A stretch of 64,000 nt of DNA, taken from assembly GCA_937625935.1 (NCBI GenBank), contig OW569388.1:124001-188000 (forward strand). The letters run 5' to 3'. The stretch is from Tetramitus jugosus (lineage: Eukaryota; Heterolobosea; Eutetramitea; Acrasida; Vahlkampfiidae). The notes below the pieces were generated by a model. It did not search any database. It saw nothing but the letters and a program-made list of their open reading frames with translations, and was not told where the DNA came from. Below are positions 1 to 11,900 of the stretch, in pieces. A program made the position numbers and the translations under genes. Each line of letters starts with the position of its first letter. Position 1 is the first letter of the stretch.

Positions 1-1
1 A

Positions 2-85
2 GGTACTTTGTGTGAATTTGCAAGCTCTCCAAAAGGAGTTGATCGTATGCAATTTCGTCAACAGGACAATGTACGTAAACTGTAG
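2..85 (+). CDS. 3' end of an unidentified gene (partial)
   Basis: An open frame enters from the left edge and ends at a TAG at 83-85. It gives 27 residues, starting GTLCEFASSPKG and ending DNVRKL. The composition is protein-like and the following bases turn AT-rich and stop-rich. The piece is too short to name a family, and it could also be chance. Confidence 0.35.
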   Translation, partial: GTLCEFASSPKGVDRMQFRQQDNVRKL

Positions 86-401
86 ATAAGGTAGCACACA
101 ACAATCCAGAACCGAACGACACTTGTCAAAAAAAAGGCAATTACGAAAAAAATCTGGCGAGCCTTCAATTGTCAATCAGGATAGTATTGCGGACATGCCG
201 CCAACAAATTATTTTTGTGCCCCAGACTGCTGAGCGGATTCTCAAAGCATAATCCCCTATCAGAGTTCACTATGTGTTTGTGGGAGAAGCATCACACAAC
301 AACCCATCACACAAAAGAAACAACATCACCACTCTCAAGATCCTCTTATCAAGAGCTAAATACTGAAGTTAGTTCCTTATACTGTTGTCCAATTCATCAC
401 A
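86..401. other. Intergenic region, nothing recognised
   Basis: AT-rich spacer of about 315 bp. It ends in the CA-rich leader (ACAACA, CATCAC) typical of the sequence just before start codons in this window. I see no RNA gene or open frame worth calling. Confidence 0.5.
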
Positions 402-875
402 ATGCATATTGAAGACCAAGAACGGATACCATTGAAGGGTTCTTCCACCACCATCAGTGCAATTGACAGAGTACGGAACGCAAATAGTATGAGTACTCGC
501 TCTCCAGCATCTCCAGTATGCAGCTCTTCTGCCTCAGTGGCATCTCCACCACATCTACAGGAAAGCAAGGACGATGACGACGTCGAAACCACTCACTACT
601 ACTACAACTCGACTGAGGAGCGATATCTTTCCAATCAGAAGCGATTTAATTCAATTCTCAAGGAGGAGAATCAAGAGGATAGTAGCAACAGCAGAAGTAT
701 TTTGTCCAGACTTAAGATTCTGGTCTACCTAGGATTGATGTGCTTGGTACTGTTAGTAGGTCTAGTGGCTATCAGTGCATTCTTTTTCGTGTTTCGGGTT
801 GTGAGCACCAATCACACGCCCGTGAAAACGAGTCCTGCAGTGAAAGATCCTTCTCCCTCACCAAAATTTGTCTAA
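402..875 (+). CDS. Small single-pass membrane protein, unknown function
   Basis: A 157-residue protein starting at the ATG at 402. The first ~105 residues are hydrophilic, Ser/Asp/Glu-rich and probably disordered, with a short acidic DDDDVE run. A strong hydrophobic segment follows at about residues 109-136 (YLGLMCLVLLVGLVAISAFF), then a short Ser/Pro-rich tail. With no N-terminal signal peptide, it looks like a type II or near tail-anchored protein with its N terminus in the cytosol. I recognise no family. A single exon, open frame and leader-like upstream sequence support it being a gene. Confidence 0.6.
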   Translation: MHIEDQERIPLKGSSTTISAIDRVRNANSMSTRSPASPVCSSSASVASPPHLQESKDDDDVETTHYYYNSTEERYLSNQKRFNSILKEENQEDSSNSRSILSRLKILVYLGLMCLVLLVGLVAISAFFFVFRVVSTNHTPVKTSPAVKDPSPSPKFV

Positions 876-1102
876 TTCTTGCGGGATTGATTGATGATTG
901 CGTAATCAACTCTTTCATCCTTAAATCTAGATATCGAGGAAAACAGCGACCGAAACGTGTTGGCCTTGAAATCATTTGTACCTCTACGATGTCCATTATA
1001 ATTCTCTCGGCAATCAACGAACCGAACCGAGAGTGACAACTATTTACTGTGAACGAAGTCTAAATAGATAACAACTTTTTCATAAATAACTTAACATTCA
1101 AT

Positions 1103-3633
1103 TTACTTTTTCGAGAGGCATTTTCGTTCAAAAGTGCCCAGCTCTTTGACATCAGTGCCACTGGCTTGTCTCTTCTCTACTAATTCAAGTTCTGAATACC
1201 ACCGTTCGAACATTTGAGACTGACGGAATGTCTCAAAGAATATCTTCTCCTTTCTGCCCTTGCTCTTCAAGAATTTTGTTTCATTGAAGACAAAGTTAGT
1301 GTCCTCCTTCGACATATAGCTTCTATAGTCACCAAAGTGTTCAATGAAGAAGCATAGGAAGGCATCAGCGACATCTTCGTTGTTAATCTTGGCACTTGCC
1401 CTAATGGTTTGAAGCTTTTTGGTCAATGCAGCAAAAGATTTTGCAGGCAGAATCTTGACATCGTCTCCTCCTTCAATTTTGTCACTATCCAAGTCAATAA
1501 TCACAACTTCCTCCATTGGTAACGTTTCAACAATACCTTTGTGTATGCTGAGCACACCAACAATAAACGGAACAGGTGAGCAAACATATTCCAACAGTGG
1601 CTTTGGAACCACTGGTATGAACACATGTTGCCAAGTGAATGGATAGACCATAGCCATACAAGAGTGGGTAATTGCAGACAAAATTGTGATCTCCCTAGAA
1701 TAAAATATGACTCTGCGCTCCAGTAAGAGCGAGGTAAACAGAGACAGTATCGAATTTACACTCAACTTTTGGAATAAATGACCAAAATCAATCTGTACAA
1801 TACCATGAAAAGATAGAGAAGGGGTAAGACTAAATGCGACCAAAATGGCACAAGAGAAAAACAAAGAGATACATACATATTCTAGCATTGGATCAGATGC
1901 ACCGGGCCGAGTCAATCGAATCTCTTCCATTTTTCCAGTCTTCAAATCTTGAGATTTGACTTGCACAGTCATACCAGGCTGCGGGAATGGATTTGCCAAC
2001 ACTGTTTTCAGGAAGGAAAACACAGCGACAGAACTGATGCTGTTACGCGATTCCACGTGATCCAACAGCTCTGAAAACAGATGGAAGCATGGATGAGATG
2101 ATATGATACAATAGGTGACTGGCCATCGCTTACCGACACCCTTGGTGAGCATACGTCGACAATATCCATGACGACGACTGCCATCGATATCCGTCAACAC
2201 AAAAGAATACGTTTCCTTCTCCAATGAATCAGTTTGTTGAATTATATCGATGTCTGGGAAGCAAAACGAGGGAATCGATTGCATCAGACCTACATTCTTC
2301 TTTTTTTGCACAATAGACGGTGGAAAAGAGTAACTGATCGCTGGATCCATCATACCCTTCTTCTTTGCGCTATCTTCCAATGACACAACAACAACAAACT
2401 CAAAAAGTGCCTTGTCCTCGCTCGATGCTACATATTCGGTCTGTTTCAGTCTCGTTTGTTGGTTCGATATGGAATCTTGTTCCATCAGCTCGTCCAATCG
2501 ACTCTTTTCATTCGAATTCAACGATGATACTCTCTTTGGAGGTGCTGTTGCAGAAGAAGTAGAAGGTGCAGCAGCATTAGACGAAGAGCTGCTGCCAGAA
2601 CTGGTCAGTGCTTGTGATGAACCCTTTCTCGTTTTAAACAAACCAGTTTTCTTCTCCAGTGATGACGACAATGCACTTCCATCCTTCTCGCTCGTCGGCG
2701 TCGATGAACTACTGTTGGTACCACTGTTACCACCGTTACTATTATTATTGTGAATGAATTGGGAAGCACTTCGAATACGATTACCAATTCCAGTCATGGC
2801 ATTCGACGTGATGGATGTCACTGAACCAAATGATCCTCTCTGTTGTTGTACTAATTGAGGTTGTTGTTGAGATGCGACTTGAGCAATTCGAACACTCAAC
2901 TCTGATTTATCATCTTGACTTGTATGATAATCTGATCCGTGATGGGATTTTGCCAATAATTCCAATCCTACAATATATGTCGTTGTTGTTATCATTGAAG
3001 AAGCAAACACAAAATTTCATCATTCATTAATTGAGCAAAGGAATTACAACAATAAACAACCTCCAAGCAATGACTTACCCTTAATCCAAGTAAATGTTTG
3101 CATTGGGTCCTCACACACCAAGTCCACTGTTCTATCATCACACACCAATGAAAAGCTCTGTCCTTCATACTGCTCTAAAAAATTCCTATGTTTTGGCTTA
3201 TTAAAGTTCTCGGTTTGTTGACCGACGAGCACTTGATTCACTTTTGAAAAACGAACTGATCATTCACACACCGACAATCATAATGATGAAAATTATCGAC
3301 AAGAAAGAAAATTGTTTTTTTAGCTTTTAGCTTTTCTCTTCAATCATTCAATGGTAACATACTCTTTGATCGATCAAATGCCTTGAGCTTACTCTCCCAA
3401 CAGAGACTCGTCTCATCCTCACTCACAAAAAATCGTCGAAATTTTGGCGCGCCAAATTTACTCCGCGGTACCTTGTACAACTGATCACCCAGTTTCAAAA
3501 ATTCAATGAGTTCTCTTTCCGAAGGTGTAAATGTCATCTTTGTCGTAGTAGTAGATGTTGTTGTATTCGTCGTAGTTGGCCTCACTCTAGGCGGTAGAGT
3601 AGGTGGGGTTTCTGCTTGGCTCCGCATCATCAT
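1103..3633 (-). CDS. PH and DENN domain protein (Rab guanine-nucleotide exchange factor type)
   Basis: Four exons on the minus strand: 3363..3633, 3079..3240, 1877..2967 and 1103..1792, giving 737 residues. Introns of 122, 111 and 84 bp start GTATG or GTAAG; the 84-bp intron is in frame and would pass unnoticed as coding. Exons 1-2 and the start of exon 3 form a PH domain, from LKLGDQLYKV to the typical ending TWIKGLELLAK. A ~150-residue Gln/Ser/Asn-rich linker follows. Then come the uDENN (GYCRRMLTKG, YCIISSHPCF), cDENN (FTSLLLERRVIFYS) and dDENN (FIEHFGDYRSYM) parts. DENN proteins load Rabs with GTP on membranes. The frame extends upstream of 3633 without an ATG, so MMMRSQAET was taken as the start. 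Confidence 0.88.
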
Positions 3634-4282
3634 TGTTGGTGATTGTACGATATGAGAAAATAGAGTGGGTGATGTTGTTTTTGAGGTGGTATTGCTTGCT
3701 GGTGAGAGAAATGGTAGTGCTTCTCCGTTCCTTTTCAAAAAAAACTTTTTGTTTTTGGTTCCTTGTCGCTGTTTTGTCGCAATTTTTGGCTTCCCGTAAA
3801 TGTCCGCCTGTCATTTACGTGTCACATCCAAGAAACGATCAGTTTTCATCACACCAGGCGTCAATGCGTTGTCTTCCTTGCTCACTTGGGTTGTGGTATC
3901 AATCTTTTGCAACAAATATTATGAAAACTCTTCAATTTCGCTGAAATCGTGCCACTATCTTGCCTGGAGATATCAACCTGAACTCGCACGAGAGTATGTC
4001 CATTTCTCCGCTACTAGTTTCTGCACAAGGAGATAGGTACACTTTTGTTTTCTCCTTGTGTACCGCTCGTCGTTCCTGTTGCTGCCTGGTGGTTTCGATT
4101 CGACAGAAAATGGCAAAGTCCGGTTTTGAAGCCCCAAGAAAAAATGAATTGCTCAGATCTGCTACCCCTTCAAGGACTTTCTCCGGAGCAAGATTTCGCG
4201 AATCAGACATTGGGTTGTCACTGTTTGTGCGTTACGTCACACAACAACTTCCCAGTACTCACCAACACCACACAAAAGAATC
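3634..4282. other. Divergent intergenic region between the PH-DENN and sensor genes
   Basis: About 650 bp separating two divergently transcribed genes, so it should hold both promoters. A frame starting at the ATG at 4110 runs to 4352 and overlaps the downstream start codon at 4283 in another frame. It could act as an upstream ORF if it lies in the transcript. I see no RNA gene and no clear TATA box. Confidence 0.4.
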
Positions 4283-6352
4283 ATGTACAACTCGGTACAA
4301 GTCGTTCCATTGTCTAGGATATCTCTTGCTGAATTGCTCAATGTGGATTTAGAATCATCAGAAGAGAACTCCTCTCCGCCATTCAACACGAACGACGAGT
4401 GTAATACGAGCAGACTGACCAACAGCAACAATTCCCTCACGTCAAATTCTCCACGGGTCACAGGGCAACACAAAGAACATGTCTTCGATACAAGTTTTGT
4501 AGGTGGGTTATCCACAAAAAACATTGAGTTGATACAGTCAAGGAGAAAGCAGAGCCAAGGAAAGATTCCATATCCCAATATTGATCAAGATAGAGGCAAC
4601 CACAAGATAAAGAAGCACAAGACTGGGAAAAAATTGTGGCTAAAGTCATGCTTGTGCAGTATTCGAAGCAAAACCCTCTTGAGTTTGTTCACATCAATTC
4701 TAGGTTTGATGATAGTTTTGGCTTGCTTGTTGATATTAGGGTATTCATTGACGTTCAATAAGCTAGGTCATGATATCGAAAAAGATTCTGTTTTGAGAGT
4801 TATGTTTAACATATTTGATGACTTTGATAGGACACTAGATAAGCAGATGGCTTATGGCGAGTGGGATGTTTTGTACGATGCTTTTATACCTGGTTCTTTC
4901 TCGTTTGAGAGATTGGACGCGTTTATTGCGGAAACCTTCTTTCCAGAGTACATGCAGTTGAGTCACAAGGTTAACTTTGTTGGTTTTTATTTCTTGAATG
5001 GAACGCTGGCCAGAAGTGTAGGAATCGATTTGAATACGTTAGAGTCTTTGGAATATCCTGAAGAATTACATTACTTACCTCCAGGTCATCCATTGAACAT
5101 AGGAATGGACATATTGGCCTATCGCAATGGTGGATTCATGGTATTGTCATCTGGCGATGTGCTATTAGCAACTTCAACTCCAATATTTGACGCTCTACGA
5201 AATGCCACCGATGGTATGTTGGTGTATGGTCGCTTGTTGGACTCACAAAAGTTGCAAGAAGTTGCACAACGATCCCAATTGTGTCTGACACTCGCTTCTA
5301 CGAGAACAATACATGACTCCAAGTTGAAAGAGAGAGTCAGAGATGCGAGATCAATTGTGTTAAATGTGACCAATTCGGACTGCGAGGATTGTGAACCATT
5401 TTACACAAGTTTTTGGAACTCTAACTCCAAGGATACGTTCTCTGGAGGAAGAAATAGAGTATGTTGGGCTGAGGACAGTGGACGGAAGAAGAGAACAGTC
5501 TCCTACTTCGTCGATAGTGACATGTTTGGTCAGAAAGCAGTTGTATTTCGTATTGATCAGGCTCAGACTCTAGTATCTTTAGCGGTTCGTGCTTTTATGT
5601 TTTGCTATGGAGTTGTGTGCATCATAGTGCTCATAATAGCTATAATCATTGTTATCTTTACAGAGTTAACGGTGTTGAGGCCAATTTCTCAACTAATTGA
5701 AAGTCTCAGTAATATTGTCCAAACGAATGACATCTCAAGCAAGATTAAACTTGTGGATTATGGAGAGATTGGAGTCATGACACAATCCATTAATGGCTTG
5801 CTGCTATCGTTGCAAAACACACTTCAGACTTCCCTTGATGAGAAGGATAACTTACAAAATGTATTGAATATATCAGATGTGCAAGACATAGCACTCGAGA
5901 CAGTGATGAATCAATTGGATCATATTATTATTCTTGTGAGTATGTCTGGTGCTATTGTCAGAGCAAATCATTCATTTTATACCCAATTAGGTCATGACCC
6001 GAGCAGTGGAGCCCATCAAGATACCATGATGCTCCCACGAGTTCTTGGAAATGAAACCATCATGAGACAGTTAGCAGAAGAGTGTGAAAGAGCTGGGAAT
6101 GATGAATGCTCGTTCGAAACCGATATTAGAGGAATGAAGCCTGTCACTGGAACATCCACATTCATGGTAAGAGCAAAGAAGTTGAAAGCAATTGCATCAG
6201 GACCCCGGAATTCTGCTCTTGACAAAACATCCAATGTCTATCTCCTGATTGCTCGGGATATGGAGGACGACACGGATGATTTACGTGCTCTGCTCAAGAG
6301 ACACCAAGAAGCCTTGGCTTCACTCCAACAGCATGAACCAACTCACATATAA
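4283..6352 (+). CDS. CHASE4-like / HAMP / PAS membrane sensor without output domain
   Basis: A single exon of 689 residues. A Ser/Asn-rich cytosolic N terminus precedes a membrane segment at about residues 133-157. An extracellular region of ~280 residues has the look of a CHASE4 sensor (YGEWDVLYDAF, then GFYFLNGTLARS). A second membrane segment lies near 437-461, followed by a HAMP linker (LRPISQLIESLSN, GEIGVMTQSINGLL) at about 463-515 and a PAS domain from about 541 (LDHIIILVSMSGAIVRANHS). The architecture matches membrane receptors that feed histidine kinases or nucleotide cyclases, but the ORF stops after PAS with no kinase, cyclase or receiver. It may act with a partner or as a decoy. 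The CHASE4 assignment is by pattern only. Confidence 0.75.
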   Translation: MYNSVQVVPLSRISLAELLNVDLESSEENSSPPFNTNDECNTSRLTNSNNSLTSNSPRVTGQHKEHVFDTSFVGGLSTKNIELIQSRRKQSQGKIPYPNIDQDRGNHKIKKHKTGKKLWLKSCLCSIRSKTLLSLFTSILGLMIVLACLLILGYSLTFNKLGHDIEKDSVLRVMFNIFDDFDRTLDKQMAYGEWDVLYDAFIPGSFSFERLDAFIAETFFPEYMQLSHKVNFVGFYFLNGTLARSVGIDLNTLESLEYPEELHYLPPGHPLNIGMDILAYRNGGFMVLSSGDVLLATSTPIFDALRNATDGMLVYGRLLDSQKLQEVAQRSQLCLTLASTRTIHDSKLKERVRDARSIVLNVTNSDCEDCEPFYTSFWNSNSKDTFSGGRNRVCWAEDSGRKKRTVSYFVDSDMFGQKAVVFRIDQAQTLVSLAVRAFMFCYGVVCIIVLIIAIIIVIFTELTVLRPISQLIESLSNIVQTNDISSKIKLVDYGEIGVMTQSINGLLLSLQNTLQTSLDEKDNLQNVLNISDVQDIALETVMNQLDHIIILVSMSGAIVRANHSFYTQLGHDPSSGAHQDTMMLPRVLGNETIMRQLAEECERAGNDECSFETDIRGMKPVTGTSTFMVRAKKLKAIASGPRNSALDKTSNVYLLIARDMEDDTDDLRALLKRHQEALASLQQHEPTHI

Positions 6353-6581
6353 AACAAACTCCTCATTTACACCAAGCGGGAAAACTAAATATCCCTGATC
6401 ATACGCGTGTCAAGGACTTCATCTCTTACCCATCAAAAAGCAATTGTTATTCTTGACCAATGTCTGTTCTGACATCACCAACAAGGAAAATCAATTAGAG
6501 AACTAAAAAGTCCTACAAACACCAAAACCCACCAAAAAAAAACACGCCGCTCACATTTGCACACAAAACCAACAACACACA

Positions 6582-8789
6582 ATGCATGATTCATCGACTC
6601 TCATTGAGGCGCAGGACACTCTCAACAGTACCAACGCCATCAAATGGTTCAAACAACTCAATGAATACAAGAGTCTCTTCACAGTCAACCTGTCTGAACC
6701 AGTGTACTCGAGTCCACAGTCACCCATGACCACTCTCACCTCCAAGGCCCTATCCGGTGCATTGCGCAACTGTCAAGTAAGAAGCTTGTGTTGGAGAATA
6801 TTCTTGGGAGTGTTGTCTGAGCCTTCTCAGTCCCACTTGTGGACTCAACAGTTGAATGTGAATCGTGAGAGGTATGAACAGTTGATTCAGACGCATATTG
6901 TGAATCCGAGGAACAACAAGACTGAGAATGAAGAAGATTTGATTGACAATAATCCATTGTCTCAATCCGAATCCGTATGTCTCTATCATTGTTATTATAT
7001 GATGATTCAAAGCTTTTTGTTCATCACGTTGTTGTTTTGTTAGGAACAGCTCACCTCAGCTCACACTCACACACACAAAAAAATATTACACATAAATGAT
7101 TTGCATGTTCATTGGAATGCAATCAAAAAAAAACAAATCGTCTTTCAATCTTTCAAATGATGAACTTGAAGAATCCATGGAGTCAATTCTTTGAGAATTC
7201 AGAGTTGGAAAAGGTGATTGAACAAGACTTGTTGCGACTGTATCCGGAGCATGATTTTTTCAAGGAGGATCTTGTGGTGAAACTGATGCAACGAGTGCTC
7301 TTTTTGTGGTCAAAGGAGAATCCTGATACGTCGTACCGTCAGGGCATGCACGAGCTCTTGGCACCATTTGTGCTCGTGTTCTATAGAGATGCGAAATCTA
7401 CTCAGAGAGCATTGGAGGAACGAGTGAGTGAGGATGATGTGGAAGATGCAGCACTATTGCGTCACATTTTTGATTTTAATTATTTGGAGAATGATTGTTT
7501 CTTGGCGTTTGAGAGACTCATGATCAAAATGAAGGAGTACTTTCAAGTGGTGGAGATACCGAGACAGTCAAAGAAGCGTGATGTAACAGGTTTGATTGAT
7601 CATAACGCAATCGTGGATGACACGATATCAAAAACACCGATTCATCAAATTTGTAATCGAATTCAATGTATTTTGTTAGCAAAGAAAGATAAGGAGTTGC
7701 ATGACTATTTGAAGGATTTGAGTATCGAGCCTCAGATTTATTTGTTGAGATGGATTCGATTGTTGTTTGGCAGAGAGTTCCACTTGGAGGATGTAATGAT
7801 GATTTGGGACGCTATATTTGCTGATTGTGGAGGTTTTAGAAACACAGACATTGACTCCACATTGATTGATTTGTCTATTGTCGAGCATATATCCATTGTG
7901 ATGTTGGTTTATATTCGTGGCCAATTGATGGACACTGATTTTAGCTCCTGTCTCAGACGACTTATGAAGTATCCACCTGTTGAAGATGTTTACATGTTTG
8001 TCGAGAAGGGGCTTCAATCACGAAACAACCCAAGTCAGCCAGTGTCAATTCATCAGAATAATGAACCAAAGGTCGAAACTCGATCACGTGTAACTCCACC
8101 AACACCATCGACAGCCGAAAAGAAGTCAAAGTCGGCTAATTTATTCTCAATGCCTTCTCATGGTCTATTTAGCTTCAAGGAATCTTCAGTTACTCCTCTC
8201 GGCCAATTGAACGGTAGCACGAATAAGCCTCCACCTTCTCCTTCAGTCACAACTTCACTCTTCACAACGACTCCAAAGGGATTCGTGAGCGTGAATCGTG
8301 GTGAAAGTGTTGATAGTCTCATTGACAAGGAAGTGGGAATGGGCAATGTCATGGAAAAAGTAATCGATGTCATGCAGCGAGTTGTTCTGGAAAGAGAGGA
8401 AGGATTCGATGAAAATGCATTCTTTATGTGTATTGCCGAATTGAAACATGTAAGTAATCGGAGTATTGTGTGAACAATCTTACCCATTGTGAATGATATA
8501 CTAACTAATTTGTTTGTTGAAAAAGGTTCGAGATGTTCTCAAGTTCCAATTACCATATGAAAAGACAAACCTTGCCTGGATGGACGACCTGGAGAAGGAG
8601 AGGAAAGAAAAGAAACATACAACCACGTCGACTGCACATCCAACAAAGACTCAAACCAAATCGCCTGATGCTGCATCACAACATCAGCAAGAGACCACAG
8701 AGTCCTCAACGTTGACAAGCAGCCTACACAACCTGGAAGACAATGACGAGGAAGGTGGCTTCTTTGATGATCCTTTGCTCTCCACCTAA
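6582..8789 (+). CDS. TBC domain RabGAP, TBC1D5-like
   Basis: Three exons, 6582..6974, 7172..8449 and 8526..8789, give 644 residues; introns of 197 and 76 bp are GT-AG, and the second has a CTAAC branch-like site. The joined first junction reads NPLSQSES then NPWSQFFENSELEK, which aligns well with TBC1D5. TBC signatures are visible: RSLCWRIFLGVLSE, YRQGMHELLAPFVL (the catalytic Gln motif of TBC domains is YRQGM here) and IYLLRWIRLLFGREF. TBC1D5 in other eukaryotes is a GAP for Rab7 and binds retromer. The C terminus is Ser/Thr/Pro-rich and ends acidic. A frame from 7112 with its own ATG is intron sequence running into exon 2, not a second gene. Confidence 0.88.
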
Positions 8790-8973
8790 AAAAACATCGG
8801 GCTTTCAATTTTTGTAAAATACGCTGTCACCTGTCACGCCAACAAATCACTTTTCGTGCGTCGAACCCGAACCAAAACAACGAAACAATCAGTTGCAGTG
8901 AAGCGCTACGCATAAATAAGCACACACGCACAACATCATCGTCGTCTCCCCTTGATAGATTTCTAATATCGCA

Positions 8974-11900
8974 ATGTTGCGTCTATTGGATGAAACTGGT
9001 GATGAGTGGCTAGAGATAGTCGACGATTCAACCAAGGCCACCTACTATTACAACAAGAGGTAAAAATGACCACTGAAATATCACTCAGAAGCACGAGAAA
9101 AGATGTTACTTTTTTTTGAAACGTGAAAAGCTTTCTCTCTTTTTCTATTTGCTTTCTCTCCAATTTCAATCAATTTGATTTCGCTAACACCATTATATCA
9201 TCATTATCATCCATTATATCATATCATAATAATAATAATAATAATAATAACAATGAAAATACTATCAATGTTTAGAACTGGTGTGAGCACATGGAGCAAA
9301 CCCAATTTAGTTTCAACTGAAGCTACTACAACTACAACTACTACTGAAACTACGACAACAAGTGAAACAGTTGTCGTGGTGGAAAATATTGTTGTTCCTA
9401 TTGAGAGTAGTGAAAAAGTGGTTGATACGAGCGACACAACGGACACTGTCCACATGAATCATACAAGTGACAACAACAACAACAACAATAATGATAACGA
9501 TAATAATAATAACGATATTCATGAACCAACAGCATCATCAGCATCTAATGATCAACACGTAGCAATTGAAGAAGAGCAACATCCAGTCAAAGTTACAGCA
9601 GTTGCAGTTGAAAAAGAAGCAGAACAACAAACAACAACAACAGCAACAGCAACAACTACAACAGACGACAAACAAGAAAATGTACCATTAGCATCAGTGA
9701 ATCAACAACAACAACAACAACAATCAACAGAGGAAGAACAAGCCTTGGTAGACAGTGTAACAACAACAACTACAATAGCAACTACAGAACTACTAGCATC
9801 AGAGGTAGTTCTTGCTGCGCCACAACAAAAAGTTCAATCTGTTGGTTCAACATCCGAAAATCAAGAGGACAAAAAAACGGATGCTGTGCTGCTTTCATCC
9901 TCAACCTCAGTAGTTGCTCCCGTTGCGATTCAATGTGTATGGAGAGAACTCTTTGATGCATCTACTAACCGTCCCTACTATTACAATGATCAAACATTGT
10001 TAAGCGTTTGGGATAAGCCAGCCGAATTGTGCGAGTATGAATCTCAATTAGCAAAGCAGCTTGAGCTCAATGTACAGACCAACAACAATAGCAACAATAG
10101 CAACTCCACTGATTCCAATCGTTCTTCTCGCAACATTGATCAAGCACGTCTCTCATTGACTAATAACAACAACAACAATAATAGTCGTAACAGTAGTAGC
10201 AACAATAGCAGTCCAAGTCAAAGAAACAGTGCTGTGATTCGCAACTCCAAGAAGCGTCTCTCTCAATATGATGAAATGCTTGCAATGGCACTTGAGAAGC
10301 GAAAGAGTACTCGTTTTGTGTCTGATGGTGTTCTGCATGAGGAACCATCGAGCTCTTCAATGAATTCTGATGGTGCAGCAGAATCCAATCAAGCCCTGAT
10401 TGCCTCTATGTTGATGGCTTCTTCACCTACGGTTGAAGCGTTGATACTGGAGGATGATAAGAACTCGAGAAGACAATCTCAGAGAAGAAGCATGGCCAGG
10501 ATGCATGTGAGATCATCGAGCACTGATCAAATTTTGAATGATTTGAGCAATAGCAATGCCAATAACAACAATTCAAGCAAATGTGATCACGTGGGAAAGA
10601 GCAGAGATGCTGGTCAAATGACTCTTCCATTGTTGAGCATTCCATCATTTGGAAATCTTGATATGGCAGCTTCCAGCAGTAATGCAAGTAGTTCATCTTC
10701 AGGTGCAAGTGGAGAGCTTAGTGGTTCTGCTACGACACGTGCCATGTCTTCCAAGGAACTGCGCAATCATAATTTACAACGAGTGAACAATGATAAGCGT
10801 AGAAGTACCATTTTGAACCATCCTGTCTACATTCCAAACTCTGTCAGACATTCTCCATCGACCAAGAAGAGACCAACCTCCACTGCCTTCTTGTTCAATC
10901 AAATTCCATTAAAGTGTACTGGAAAGAACACTTTGGTCACGTACGGACAAGCAAAGTTCCAACAGCATCGAAAGGGATTGTTTAGAACTGTTGTTCCCAC
11001 CAACAAGATGCTTCTCTTCACAAAAGATAAGCTCAAGGACACTTTGCATGAGATGTCACGTGAGGCACACACAACACTGTGCCTCACCTTCTTCGATCTG
11101 GTTCAGCTGTACATGTTGGACAGAAAGTACAAGGACTTGCAAGCAACCTCAAAGGAGTTCATGATGAAGCAGTGTCAATTCTCTGAGACTGACTCTGAAA
11201 AACTGACCAAGGACGTGTACGATGCAGATGTGAAGCTTGCAAAGGCCATTCTTACCATTTGTCTCAATGAGGTTGTGATACGAAACGAGTGCATGATTCT
11301 GTTGTGTAAGCAGTGCAATGGAAATCCAAATCCAACAAGAGCTGTTCGAGGTCTTCAATTGCTTGCTCTGTTCCTCACTGCGTTCCCACCAACGCTTGCC
11401 ATTCTGCAGGAAGCAGTGTGTCACTTCCTTCAAGTGTTGCCACTGGACCCTAGAGCAACAGATGAGATGAGAACCATGTGTATCGTGGCAGAGAAGAGAC
11501 TGCGAAGAAGTGTATTGACCGGTCCTCGGAAATCAATGCTCAGTGATACAGAGTTCCGCAATATGACACACCGAGAGAAGGCCACAATCGAACCTAGTGT
11601 GTTTGGTGTAACAATAGAAGAGTATGTCAATTGGCAAAATGAGCACATTTTGGATCAGGCGAATGAACACAACAATGATCCCGTGATCCTTGTCATCTTG
11701 TCCGAAGCCATCGAACGACTCGGTGGATTCGAAACAGAGGGCATTTTCCGTCTGCCAGGTCATACACAACAAGTTGAACAATTGAGAGATGAACTCGCTC
11801 AGCTGCAATTGGTCAATGGAAAGAAGCAAATGGTGATTGGCAGCTGGGTGAAGGATCCACACGTTTGTGCCTCCGTTTTCAAGCTTTGGCTGAGAGAGTT

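Noticed and set aside
9175-9275. MISLTPLYHHYH start for the RhoGAP protein
   Set aside because: This lies in the intron; the split WW domain shows the true start at 8974.
9219-9522. Antisense frames rich in Val/Ile opposite the RhoGAP start
   Set aside because: They are the reverse complement of AAC/AAT/ACA codon repeats, which always read as open hydrophobic frames.
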